Assembly: GCA_013288945.1 (NCBI GenBank)
Contig: JABDAZ010000015.1
Span: forward strand, 1-57,126
Direction of reading: 5' to 3'
DNA length: 57,126 nt
Source: Bacteroidota bacterium
GTDB taxonomy: Bacteria > Bacteroidota > Bacteroidia > Chitinophagales > Chitinophagaceae
Positions 8,099 through 15,830 of the stretch are shown here, one piece after another. Below the pieces are notes generated by a model, which did not search any database, was not told the DNA's origin, and worked only from the letters and a program-made list of their open reading frames with translations. Every line of letters begins with the position of its first letter. The stretch's first letter is position 1. Both the position numbers and the translations under genes were made by a program.

Positions 8099-9148
8099 GT
8101 GGCAAAGCAATCATTTTTTAAAGCGCAGATATTTTTAAACGCCATTTTGTGGTGGGCAGTTATCAGCACCGTTTATTCATTAATATTAACGGGCACTTTA
8201 AAAAGTTTTCATCTTACAACAACTGAGATTGTAATTGACGCATTAATAAGCAATATTTTATTGGGCGGATGTTGTTTGCTTATTGTAAACAACATGCGTT
8301 ATTATTTGCCGCGGCAGGAAAAATATTGGTATGTAATTGTGATAAGCCTTGGGCTGAGCGGCGTTTCTACGCTGGTTGCGCGTGTAACGTTATGGTCTAT
8401 TTTTATGCATGATGAACATTATAATGATGCGCTTTCGCAAACAAGTGGCGTGCGTTTTTTTATTTCGTGTTTGATGATTGCGTGCATGGCGATATTAAGT
8501 TTATTATGGTTTACACAAAAAGAAAATAAAATAGCAAACGATCGAAAAACAGATGTTGAAAAATTAGCAAGGGAAGCAGAGCTTTTTAAATTGCGCCAGC
8601 AATTGCAACCGCATTTTTTATTCAACAGTTTAAATTCTATTAATGCATTAATAGGAACGCAGCCGGAACAAGCGCGGAAAATGATTAATCAATTGTCGGA
8701 TTTTTTGCGCGGCACATTAAAAAAAGAAGATCAGCAATGGGTAATTCTTTCGGATGAATTTCAATATTTGGAATTATATCTTGATATTGAAAAAGTGCGG
8801 TTTGGCCATCGGTTATCTTCTTCCATTATTAATGATGAAGAAAGCAAACTGATGAAACTGCCGCCCATGCTGCTTCAGCCGCTTGTGGAGAATGCAATTA
8901 AATTTGGATTGTATGATACGATGGGTGATGTAACAATCAGCATTGAAGCAAAAAAAGAAAATGGATATTTATTAATAACGGTCCAAAATCCTTTCGATCC
9001 AGAAACATCACAACCCAAAAAAGGGCTTGGTTTTGGTTTAAGTTCTGTGCAAAGAAGATTGTATTTATTGTTTGCAAGAAATGATTTGTTACAAACAAAA
9101 ACTGATAATAATTTATTTACAACCATTGTGAAAATACCACAACTATGA
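8099..9148 (+). CDS. LytS-type sensor histidine kinase
   Basis: This 349-residue kinase has four membrane segments in the first 150 residues. The His_kinase domain carries 'LQPHFLFNSLNSINAL', with the phosphorylated histidine near residue 171. An ATPase domain closes the protein with 'KLPPMLLQPLVENAIKFG' and 'GLGFGLSSVQRRL'. This is the standard layout of kinases that pair with LytTR regulators, and that partner gene overlaps by 4 bp at 9145. The start is GTG, 4 bp after the preceding stop codon; no better start exists nearby. The input signal is unknown. The LiaF-like gene upstream suggests envelope stress. Confidence 0.92.
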   Translation: MAKQSFFKAQIFLNAILWWAVISTVYSLILTGTLKSFHLTTTEIVIDALISNILLGGCCLLIVNNMRYYLPRQEKYWYVIVISLGLSGVSTLVARVTLWSIFMHDEHYNDALSQTSGVRFFISCLMIACMAILSLLWFTQKENKIANDRKTDVEKLAREAELFKLRQQLQPHFLFNSLNSINALIGTQPEQARKMINQLSDFLRGTLKKEDQQWVILSDEFQYLELYLDIEKVRFGHRLSSSIINDEESKLMKLPPMLLQPLVENAIKFGLYDTMGDVTISIEAKKENGYLLITVQNPFDPETSQPKKGLGFGLSSVQRRLYLLFARNDLLQTKTDNNLFTTIVKIPQL

Positions 9149-9888
9149 AAAAAGTATTAATAATAGATGATGAACCGCTGGCGCGATTGATTGTAAAAGA
9201 ATATTTACAATCTTATCCTCAAATAGAATTGCTGCAGGAATGCAATGATGGTTTTGAAGGCGTGAAAGCTATTCAGCAACATCAACCAGATTTAATTTTT
9301 TTAGATGTACAGATGCCGAAGATTAATGGTTTTGAAATGCTTGAATTAATAACCGATCCGCCCGCAGTCATCTTCACCACTGCGTTTGATGAATATGCGA
9401 TTAAAGCATTTGAAAATAATACGGTTGATTATTTATTAAAACCATTCAGCAAAGAAAGGTTTGATAAGGCCATTCAAAAATGGCTCGATAATAAAACAGA
9501 AAATGTTGCAAAAACAAATACACAAACATTATTAGGAACCGTTGCACAATCGCCTGCACAAAACCAACGTGTAGTTGTAAAGATTGCGGGTAAAATAAAA
9601 ATTATTCCTGTTGAAGAAATTATTTTTTTAGAAGCGTCTGATGACTATGTAAAAATCCACACCAAAGAAGGATCGTTTTTAAAAAATAAAACAATGGGAT
9701 ATTTTGAAAATGTTTTGGATGCGCAGCAGTTCGTTCGCACGCATCGTTCCTACATTGTAAGCATTCAACAAGTAACGCGCATTGATCCTTATGAAAAAGA
9801 AAATTATCTGGTTATTTTAAAATCAGGAGAAAAAGTGCCGGTGAGTAAAACGGGTTATGGAAAATTGAAAATGGTTTTGGGACTATAA
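9145..9888 (+). CDS. LytTR family response regulator
   Basis: This 247-residue regulator has an N-terminal receiver domain with the acidic pair DDE at residues 8-10, the phosphoacceptor Asp54 in FLDVQMP and the conserved Lys near residue 104 in LLKPF. The C-terminal LytTR DNA-binding domain starts near residue 145 (VKIAGKIKIIPVEEIIFLEA) and contains the 'FVRTHRSYIV' helix. The ATG overlaps the kinase stop codon (ATGA), so translation is probably coupled. The targets are unknown. The gene ends 8 bp from the convergent anmK stop codon. Confidence 0.95.
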   Translation: MKKVLIIDDEPLARLIVKEYLQSYPQIELLQECNDGFEGVKAIQQHQPDLIFLDVQMPKINGFEMLELITDPPAVIFTTAFDEYAIKAFENNTVDYLLKPFSKERFDKAIQKWLDNKTENVAKTNTQTLLGTVAQSPAQNQRVVVKIAGKIKIIPVEEIIFLEASDDYVKIHTKEGSFLKNKTMGYFENVLDAQQFVRTHRSYIVSIQQVTRIDPYEKENYLVILKSGEKVPVSKTGYGKLKMVLGL

Positions 9889-9895
9889 AATAAAT

Positions 9896-11047
9896 CTACG
9901 CCTGTTGCCCAATCCAAACCGCACCGCCTATACTGTTGCGGCTTGCTCCGGTTACAGAAGCAAGCACATTATTTTCTTCGCGCCAGCGAAGGATGCCGAT
10001 TAATGCCATTATTAATGCTTCTTTATATTGAATAATATTTTCGTCAGGAACAATAACGTCTATATTTATTTCTTTCAATTTATTTTTTAATTCATTAATC
10101 AGAAAAATATTTAATGCGCCGCCTCCAGTAGTTAATAGTTGACGGTTTACAGATGACAGTTGACGGTTTTCAGTTTGTTTATCCGAATCTTCTTTAATAT
10201 TTTTCCTGTCAACTGTCATCTGTAAACTGTCAACTGTTTTCCTTATTTGTATGCAAATATGTTCAACATAAGTTCTTAATGCATCTTCTATCCCGCATCG
10301 CGAATCTTGTATTAATGGATAAACTGTTTCTGTTCCGAAATTATTTGCGAGTGATTTTGGAAATGGTTTTTTATAATAATCAAGTGCGTTTAATTTTATT
10401 AATAACTCATTATTGATATTTCCGTGTGATGCAAGTTCGCCGTTCAAATCAAAATCTTTATTTACTTCATTTGCAAGCATATTTAAAATGCGGTTGGCTG
10501 CGCAAATATCAAAGCCAATAAATTCATTATCTTTTTTAAAAGAAATATTTGCAATGCCGCCGAGGTTTAAAAAAAGATCATATTCACTGAATAATAATTT
10601 TTCGCCAATAGGAACAATCGGCGCGCCTTGTCCGCCGAGTGCAATGTCCATTGCGCGCAAATCGTTAACTACATTAATATTTGTAATCGCCGCAATGGCA
10701 GCGCCATCGCCGAGTTGCGCGGTCATCTTTTTTTCCGGCACATGAAAAGTAGTGTGGCCATGCGATGCAATTAACTGCACCTGGTAATGCAAATTATTTT
10801 CATTAATAAAATGATTTACCTGTTTGCCTAAATAATTTCCGTAAGCTGTGTGCAGCAAATTGTAATCGAGCGCAGATAATGAAGTGGCAGATTGCAATTT
10901 TTGTTTCCATTCTTCATTGTATGGATAACACGCAGCATTAATAATTTCAAACGTCCATTTGCCAGAAGTTTCATGCAAATGCACATAGGCAATATCAAGG
11001 CCATCTAAAGAACTTCCACTCATTAATCCAATCACGCGGTAAACCAT
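9896..11047 (-). CDS. anmK: 1,6-anhydro-N-acetylmuramic acid kinase with a repeat-derived insert
   Basis: AnmK phosphorylates and opens 1,6-anhydro-MurNAc to MurNAc-6-phosphate in cell-wall recycling. The 383-residue product has the phosphate motif GLMSGSSLDGLD near residue 7, ASHGHTTFH near 95, LGDGAAIA near 112, the LNLGGIANISF motif near 165, and TGGGALN near residue 305. The C-terminal ATP-site helix is 'ALIMALIG'. It is longer than the usual 350-370 residues. The extra length lies at about residues 271-304, between the 'QIRK' helix and TGGGALN. This part is encoded by an inverted pair of heptamer arrays identical in style to intergenic repeats. The frame is kept, so the enzyme is probably still made, with a surface loop added. 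Confidence 0.95.
   Translation of the reverse strand: MVYRVIGLMSGSSLDGLDIAYVHLHETSGKWTFEIINAACYPYNEEWKQKLQSATSLSALDYNLLHTAYGNYLGKQVNHFINENNLHYQVQLIASHGHTTFHVPEKKMTAQLGDGAAIAAITNINVVNDLRAMDIALGGQGAPIVPIGEKLLFSEYDLFLNLGGIANISFKKDNEFIGFDICAANRILNMLANEVNKDFDLNGELASHGNINNELLIKLNALDYYKKPFPKSLANNFGTETVYPLIQDSRCGIEDALRTYVEHICIQIRKTVDSLQMTVDRKNIKEDSDKQTENRQLSSVNRQLLTTGGGALNIFLINELKNKLKEINIDVIVPDENIIQYKEALIMALIGILRWREENNVLASVTGASRNSIGGAVWIGQQA
10137..10241. repeat. Heptamer-array inverted repeat inside anmK
   Basis: The left arm reads AGTTGAC, GGTTTAC, AGATGAC, AGTTGAC, GGTTTTC from 10137. The right arm reads CTGTCAA, CTGTCAT, CTGTAAA, CTGTCAA, CTGTTTT from 10206. Thirty-base arms (10137-10166 and 10206-10235) pair with two mismatches, and 39 bp separate them. 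The span 10137-10235 is 99 bp, exactly 33 codons, with no stop codon in the anmK frame. Confidence 0.85.
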
Positions 11048-11099
11048 GCAGTTGTTTTTATTTTAAAAATTTTTCCAAAGAAATTACTTTGAAAGAGTT

Positions 11100-11107
11100 T
11101 AGATTTG
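11100..11107 (+). promoter_or_regulatory. Candidate -7 promoter element for upp
   Basis: TAGATTTG matches TAnnTTTG exactly. It lies 45 bp before the ATG at 11153. No -33 element is obvious at the expected place. Confidence 0.4.
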
Positions 11108-11152
11108 TTTTATAAAAATTCACCAAAGAAAACGCAAAATTAAAATTATCTC

Positions 11153-11803
11153 ATGGTAATTAATTTAAGCAAACAATATTCTTTATTAAGCAACTGGGTG
11201 AGCGAATTGAGAGATGAAGAAGTGCAGAAAGATCGCATGCGCTTTCGCCGCAACCTGGAGCGCATTGGTGAAGTGGCTGCTTTTGAAATAAGCAAGCACC
11301 TTGCTTTTGAAGAAAAAGAAATTCAAACGCCGCTTGGTATTGCAAATTGTAAGGTTTTGAAAGATCAGCCGGTGCTGGCAACTATACTGCGCGCGGGTTT
11401 GCCGCTGCACAATGGATTATTAAATTATTTTGATAAAGCTGATAATGCTTTCATTTCTGCATATAGAAAACATCACCGCGACGGCACGTTTGAAATAAAT
11501 TTGAGTTATGTTTCTTGTCCGGAGTTAGAAGATCGTGTTGTTATTATTTCTGACCCGATGCTTGCAACGGGCGCTTCGTTGGTAAAAACGATCCAGTTTT
11601 TGCGCGCAGAAGGGCATCCTTCAGCCATACATATTGTGGTTGCCATTGCATGCACAGTTGGTATTGAATATGTATTTAGAAGTGAACCAAACTGCACATT
11701 ATGGTGCGGAACAATTGATGATGAACTTACCGCAAAAGGTTATATAGTGCCCGGCCTTGGCGATGCCGGCGACCTTGCTTTTGGCACAAAAGTGCAAATG
11801 TAA
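11153..11803 (+). CDS. upp: Uracil phosphoribosyltransferase
   Basis: Upp makes UMP from uracil and PRPP in pyrimidine salvage. The 216-residue product has the PRPP loop 'VVIISDPMLATGASL' near residues 129-143, 'ILRAGLPLHNG' near residue 80 and the uracil-binding end 'PGLGDAGDLAFGT' near residue 200. The length is normal. The gene is divergent from anmK with a gap of about 105 bp and appears monocistronic. Downstream, 11804-11996 is AT-rich without an evident hairpin of quality. Confidence 0.96.
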   Translation: MVINLSKQYSLLSNWVSELRDEEVQKDRMRFRRNLERIGEVAAFEISKHLAFEEKEIQTPLGIANCKVLKDQPVLATILRAGLPLHNGLLNYFDKADNAFISAYRKHHRDGTFEINLSYVSCPELEDRVVIISDPMLATGASLVKTIQFLRAEGHPSAIHIVVAIACTVGIEYVFRSEPNCTLWCGTIDDELTAKGYIVPGLGDAGDLAFGTKVQM

Positions 11804-11996
11804 ATAGTAACGGATTTTCGTTTTATTCAATTTTTTTACTATTTTCATAGCAGCAAAATTTGTTTTAACCTAATCCATTATACTTCCAAAAACAAATCCC
11901 TTTTAAAACAACTGTTTTATTCATTGTTTCGTATTGTATTTATTAGTGCACAAACATTTACCTGTAAATATTTAAGTGTAATTCATACTGCTGTTT

Positions 11997-13025
11997 ATGA
12001 AAAAAATTATTTACCTGCTTTTATTAATACCATTTTTTAATATAAAATTACAGGCACAGGATCCCGCATTTTCACAATTTTTTGCGTCGCCGCTTACGCT
12101 TAATCCTGCGCTAACTGGCAAGTTTAATGGAGATGTGCGCGTTGCAGGAAATTATCGCGACCAATGGCCAACGATCAATAATGCATTTATTACTTCCACC
12201 ATTTCTGTTGATATGCCTGTGCTGCAAAAACGTTTACCAGAAAATAATACATGGGGCGTTGGATTAATGGCGATGACAGATAAAACGGCAAGCGGCGCAT
12301 TAAACAGCAATTATATTTCACTTTCTACATCGTATCATATCAGTGTTGACCAGGATGGTTATCACCAGATTGGCGTTGGTTTCCAGGGAACGTATGCATC
12401 AAAAATTCTTGATGGCACCAAACTTCATTTTGAAGATCAATTGGACCAGCAAGGCGGATGGACTTTGCCAAGTTCTGAAAGTGTTGCGGGCCACCAGGTG
12501 AGTTTAAATTATTTTGATATGAATGCCGGCTTATTATACAATGGCACAACAACGGGCGCAAATAATTTTTATTTCGGTACTTCATTATATCACATTAATA
12601 GCCCGAAAGAATCTTTTTTAGGAAATGATCAGTACACGTTGCATCCGCGGTTTACTGTGCACGGTGGTGCTTCATTGCCAGTTAATACAGATGGCTATGT
12701 GCATTTCAGCGGATTGTATAGCAGGCAGGATAATGCAACAAATATTGTACTTGGCGGCGCTTATTCTATTAATGTAAATAATAACGATATAGAAAGCCCG
12801 ACCAACGTGTATTTCGGAAGTTGGGTGCGTTTCAATAATGTTACTGATGCATTAATACCTTATGTTGGTATAGACTATGGAAGTTTTACAATGGGATTGA
12901 GTTATGATATAAATATTTCTTCTTTAAAAACCGCTTCGCAAAGCCAGGGTGGCGTTGAAATTTCCCTCGTGTACATAAAAAAATCAACCAACGGAAAGAA
13001 GCCCATTCCATGTCCGAAATTTTAG
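11997..13025 (+). CDS. PorP/SprF family type IX secretion-associated outer membrane protein
   Basis: This 342-residue protein has a signal peptide (residues 1-20, ending LQAQ). The family opening 'DPAFSQFFASPLTLNPALTG' follows at once, and the rest is a long run of alternating strands ending in an outer-membrane barrel. PorP/SprF proteins help export or anchor proteins that use the type IX secretion system, often alongside large adhesins with type B C-terminal domains. No adhesin partner gene lies next to it, which is unusual for SprF paralogues. The downstream gap is filled by heptamer arrays. Confidence 0.88.
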   Translation: MKKIIYLLLLIPFFNIKLQAQDPAFSQFFASPLTLNPALTGKFNGDVRVAGNYRDQWPTINNAFITSTISVDMPVLQKRLPENNTWGVGLMAMTDKTASGALNSNYISLSTSYHISVDQDGYHQIGVGFQGTYASKILDGTKLHFEDQLDQQGGWTLPSSESVAGHQVSLNYFDMNAGLLYNGTTTGANNFYFGTSLYHINSPKESFLGNDQYTLHPRFTVHGGASLPVNTDGYVHFSGLYSRQDNATNIVLGGAYSINVNNNDIESPTNVYFGSWVRFNNVTDALIPYVGIDYGSFTMGLSYDINISSLKTASQSQGGVEISLVYIKKSTNGKKPIPCPKF

Positions 13026-13027
13026 TG

Positions 13028-13184
13028 GTGAATAGTCAAGGGTGAATCGTGAATGATTATTAAAATCTAATTTAGCAGATCAAATTTTGGCTATTGGCTA
13101 TTGGCTATTGGATTTTTTTATTGTTCCTTGTTTCTTGTCCTTTGTTCCTTGTCCTTTGTTCCTTGTCTCTTGTTTCTTATTGCA
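13028..13184 (+). repeat. Series of 7-bp periodic arrays after the PorP/SprF gene
   Basis: Three blocks occur. 13028-13055 reads GTGAATA, GTCAAGG, GTGAATC, GTGAATG. 13087-13107 holds three exact copies of TTGGCTA. 13122-13177 holds eight units such as TGTTCCT, TGTTTCT and TGTCCTT. The second and third blocks share one phase from 13087 to 13184, which is 14 units. The array ends exactly at the stop codon region of the AAG glycosylase gene. Confidence 0.75.
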
Positions 13185-13811
13185 TCATTCTTCATTAATA
13201 CTTTTTTTTCCACTCACAAACTTGTTTCCTTTTATTATAAAACGATAAGGCAATGCTGCATCTTCGGCGGCATAATCAACGCCAATTCTTTTTGTTATTA
13301 ATATATTTTTGGGAGAAATTTTAAAGCCATCGTCACCAATAAAAATTTCATCGCCACTTAAATTTGTTCCGGTGTGATGTGTAAATAATCCCAAAGCTTT
13401 CGAAACATTTCCCGGGCCTTTTGTTAATGTATAATCTACCTTTATTTTTCCTGTTCGTTCAAGCATTGTATCAATTCCTTCAAGCGGTTCGAGTGCGCGT
13501 ATTAATATAGCATGCGGCACATCTTGTGCATTTGTAATTACATTAAATAAATGATGGATGCCATAACATAAATAAACATACGAATTGCCGGCATCTCTAT
13601 ACATAATTTCTGTGCGGTTTGTACGCCTGCCGCCATAAGCATGAGAAGCTTTGTCAACCACGCCAGCGTAGGCTTCTGTCTCCACAATTCTTCCGGAAGT
13701 AAGTTTATTATCAAAAGTTGTTATTAATATTTTGCCAAGCAGTTCACGTGCTATTTTTGCAACATCAACGCGATTATAAAATGCGTGGTTTAATTTTTTA
13801 ATTTCTTTCAC
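13185..13811 (-). CDS. DNA-3-methyladenine glycosylase (AAG/MPG type)
   Basis: This enzyme removes alkylated purines such as 3-methyladenine from DNA to start base excision repair. The 208-residue product has the AAG-fold signatures 'GRIVETEAYAG' (catalytic Glu), 'SHAYGGRRTNRTEIMY', 'GNSYVYLCYGIHHLFNVI' and 'LTKGPGNVSKALG'. I chose the GTG at 13811. The frame stays open to 13970, but the extra 53 residues are hydrophobic, are not part of the family and would overlap the divergent EI24 gene. The length from 13811 fits the usual 190-210 residues. Confidence 0.9.
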   Translation of the reverse strand: MKEIKKLNHAFYNRVDVAKIARELLGKILITTFDNKLTSGRIVETEAYAGVVDKASHAYGGRRTNRTEIMYRDAGNSYVYLCYGIHHLFNVITNAQDVPHAILIRALEPLEGIDTMLERTGKIKVDYTLTKGPGNVSKALGLFTHHTGTNLSGDEIFIGDDGFKISPKNILITKRIGVDYAAEDAALPYRFIIKGNKFVSGKKSINEE

Positions 13812-13904
13812 CAATAATATTTTACTTTGAGCAACTAAAACTGTGCTTGTTTTTTTGTAACAAACTGACGCGATAAAATAAATTATAAAAACCAAATTTA
13901 AAAC

Positions 13905-14663
13905 TTGCTTAAAGATATTGTCATATCCATTCAATCTTATTTTAAAGCGCACCACTTTATACGCAAACACAAATTGTGGAAGTGGATTATTATTCCCGGC
14001 ATTTTATATACATTAATGTTTTGTGTGGGCATGTATTTTTTTTGGACTTCATCCGACAATGCAGTTTCGCGTTTAAGTGCATTCATTGGTGTAGACAGAT
14101 GGTTGCATCACCAGCAAAGTGAAATACTCAGTTTTTTATTTATGATGGGTGGAATAATGGTGCGGCTGATTTTAGTGTTCTTTTATTTTTCTTTATTTAA
14201 ATATTTATTTCTTATTATCGGCTCGCCGTTGTTTGCTTACCTCAGCGAAAAAACAGAAGCGATTATTGAAGGAAAAGATTTTCCATTTAGTTTTTCTCAA
14301 CTTACAAAAGATATTGTGCGTGGCATAAGAGTGGCTGTGCGCAACGGTTTGTGGCAAACGGTGTATACCATTTCAATATTAATACTTTCTTTTATTCCTA
14401 TTGTCGGCTGGATAACTCCTGTAATTTCTATGTTTGTTGAATGTTATTATTATGGATTTTCGATGCTCGATTATAGTTGCGAGCGGCATAAATTATCTCC
14501 TTCAGAAAGCTTTGCATACATCGGCCAGCGGCGCGGATTGGCGATTGGCAATGGATTGGTTTTTTATCTGATGCATTTCATTCCGTTTGCTGGTTGGGTG
14601 CTTGCGCCAAGTTATGCAGTGGTTGCAGCAACAATTAGCTTATATCACCAGAATATAGAATGA
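13905..14663 (+). CDS. EI24/CysZ-like membrane protein
   Basis: This 252-residue protein has about five to six hydrophobic segments (around residues 28-48, 75-105, 150-180 and 215-245). It carries the 'FLIIGSPLFAYLSEKTE' motif typical of EI24 domain proteins, the group that includes the sulfate permease CysZ. Sulfate uptake is only one possibility, since no cysteine synthesis genes are nearby. The start codon appears to be TTG at 13905, because no ATG precedes the conserved N-terminal helix. The stop codon overlaps the next gene by 4 bp, so the pair is one transcription unit. Confidence 0.82.
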   Translation: MLKDIVISIQSYFKAHHFIRKHKLWKWIIIPGILYTLMFCVGMYFFWTSSDNAVSRLSAFIGVDRWLHHQQSEILSFLFMMGGIMVRLILVFFYFSLFKYLFLIIGSPLFAYLSEKTEAIIEGKDFPFSFSQLTKDIVRGIRVAVRNGLWQTVYTISILILSFIPIVGWITPVISMFVECYYYGFSMLDYSCERHKLSPSESFAYIGQRRGLAIGNGLVFYLMHFIPFAGWVLAPSYAVVAATISLYHQNIE

Positions 14664-15373
14664 TGGAAAAAAATAAAAGCAATGTGTATTTGATTCCATG
14701 TTTTCTGGATGAAAATGCTATTGATGTTTTGCCTGCGTATATTTTAGATGCCGTAAAAAAATGCAATGTTTTTTTTGTAGAAAATGAAAGAAGCGCGCGC
14801 CGTTTTTTAAAAATGTTATCTAAAGAAATTGTGATTAATGATTATGAATGGTTCACCATACACAAAGCAGAAGAACAAATAAAAACTGAATTTATTAATA
14901 AAATAAAAGCAGGAAAAACAATCGGGATTATAAGTGAAGCAGGTTGTCCGGGCGTTGCAGATCCAGGCCAGTTGCTGGTTTCCGTGGCTCAGGATTTAGG
15001 CATACTTGTAAAACCTTTAGTTGGGCCAAGCTCTATTTTACTTGCATTAATGGCAAGCGGAATGAATGGGCAGCAATTTCAATTTGTTGGTTATTTACCC
15101 ATTGATATTGGTGAAAGATTAAAAGCCATTAAAGATTTGGAAAACGAATCGCAGAAAAAAAACTGCACTCAAATTTTTATAGAAACGCCTTACAGAAATA
15201 ACCAGTTGGTTGAAATTATTTTAAAAACCTGCAAGCCATCAACCAAATTATGCATTGCTGCAAACCTCACCGGTATTAATGAATCTGTAAAAACACAAAC
15301 GATAGATTCATGGAAAAAAAATATACCGGAACTGCATAAACAGCCGGTAATATTTTTATTATACGCACAGTAA
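14660..15373 (+). CDS. SAM-dependent methyltransferase, tetrapyrrole methylase family (RsmI-like)
   Basis: This 237-residue protein fits the tetrapyrrole (corrin/porphyrin) methylase fold in a short RsmI-like form. Visible motifs are 'VYLIPCFL' at the start, 'FFVENERSARRFL' near residue 38, 'GIISEAGCPGVADPG' near residue 93 and 'PLVGPSSILLALMASG' near residue 119. RsmI 2'-O-methylates C1402 of 16S rRNA. This compact Bacteroidota version is a paralogue whose target is not certain. It overlaps the EI24 gene by 4 bp (ATGATG with TGA). Confidence 0.85.
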   Translation: MMEKNKSNVYLIPCFLDENAIDVLPAYILDAVKKCNVFFVENERSARRFLKMLSKEIVINDYEWFTIHKAEEQIKTEFINKIKAGKTIGIISEAGCPGVADPGQLLVSVAQDLGILVKPLVGPSSILLALMASGMNGQQFQFVGYLPIDIGERLKAIKDLENESQKKNCTQIFIETPYRNNQLVEIILKTCKPSTKLCIAANLTGINESVKTQTIDSWKKNIPELHKQPVIFLLYAQ

Positions 15374-15388
15374 ATTTTATTAATAATA

Positions 15389-15790
15389 TTATTGCCCAAC
15401 AGGAAGCACACTTCCCGCTCTTGCATCTTTCATTGATAAAATACTATCAACAACAAAAACGGTAGTTCCGCGCCAAGGCAACATGCCCATATATTCTTTA
15501 TAATGCACTTCAAATTCTTTACCGCTGTTTACCATCAATTTATTTGCGATATCATCATTGGTTACAGAAAAACGAAATTCATAAGACTGAACGCCTCCGC
15601 CTGTATTTCCCTGAAAGCCTGACTGGATAAGCTTTCCCTCGTATGTTTTAAAAATAAAACCTTTCTTCATCACATAATTTAATTGGCCGGCTTTTACACC
15701 TTCACCAAAAACCCAAAAGTATCTCCAGTAAATAAATAATATTAAAACTACGGTAAGCACAAGCGCTGATAACCTCAAAAATTTTTTCAT
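15389..15790 (-). CDS. Conserved membrane-anchored protein of unknown function
   Basis: This 133-residue protein has one N-terminal membrane segment (residues 7-25). A conserved block 'GEGVKAGQLNYVMKKGFIFKTYEGKL' follows near residue 30, then a beta-rich domain. I recognise the block as common in Bacteroidota. Some relatives are annotated as 6-phosphogluconate dehydrogenase, which the sequence does not support: no Rossmann motif is present. The C-terminal part faces the periplasm if the membrane segment is an uncleaved anchor. It lies 15 bp from the convergent methyltransferase stop codon. Confidence 0.7.
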   Translation of the reverse strand: MKKFLRLSALVLTVVLILFIYWRYFWVFGEGVKAGQLNYVMKKGFIFKTYEGKLIQSGFQGNTGGGVQSYEFRFSVTNDDIANKLMVNSGKEFEVHYKEYMGMLPWRGTTVFVVDSILSMKDARAGSVLPVGQ

Positions 15791-15830
15791 AACAGATAAA
15801 TTTTAAAACTATTTTATTGCAATTGAAATT

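Noticed and set aside
13812-13970. N-terminal extension of the AAG glycosylase
   Set aside because: The extra 53 residues are hydrophobic and absent from the family, and they overlap the divergent EI24 gene; the GTG at 13811 gives a normal length.
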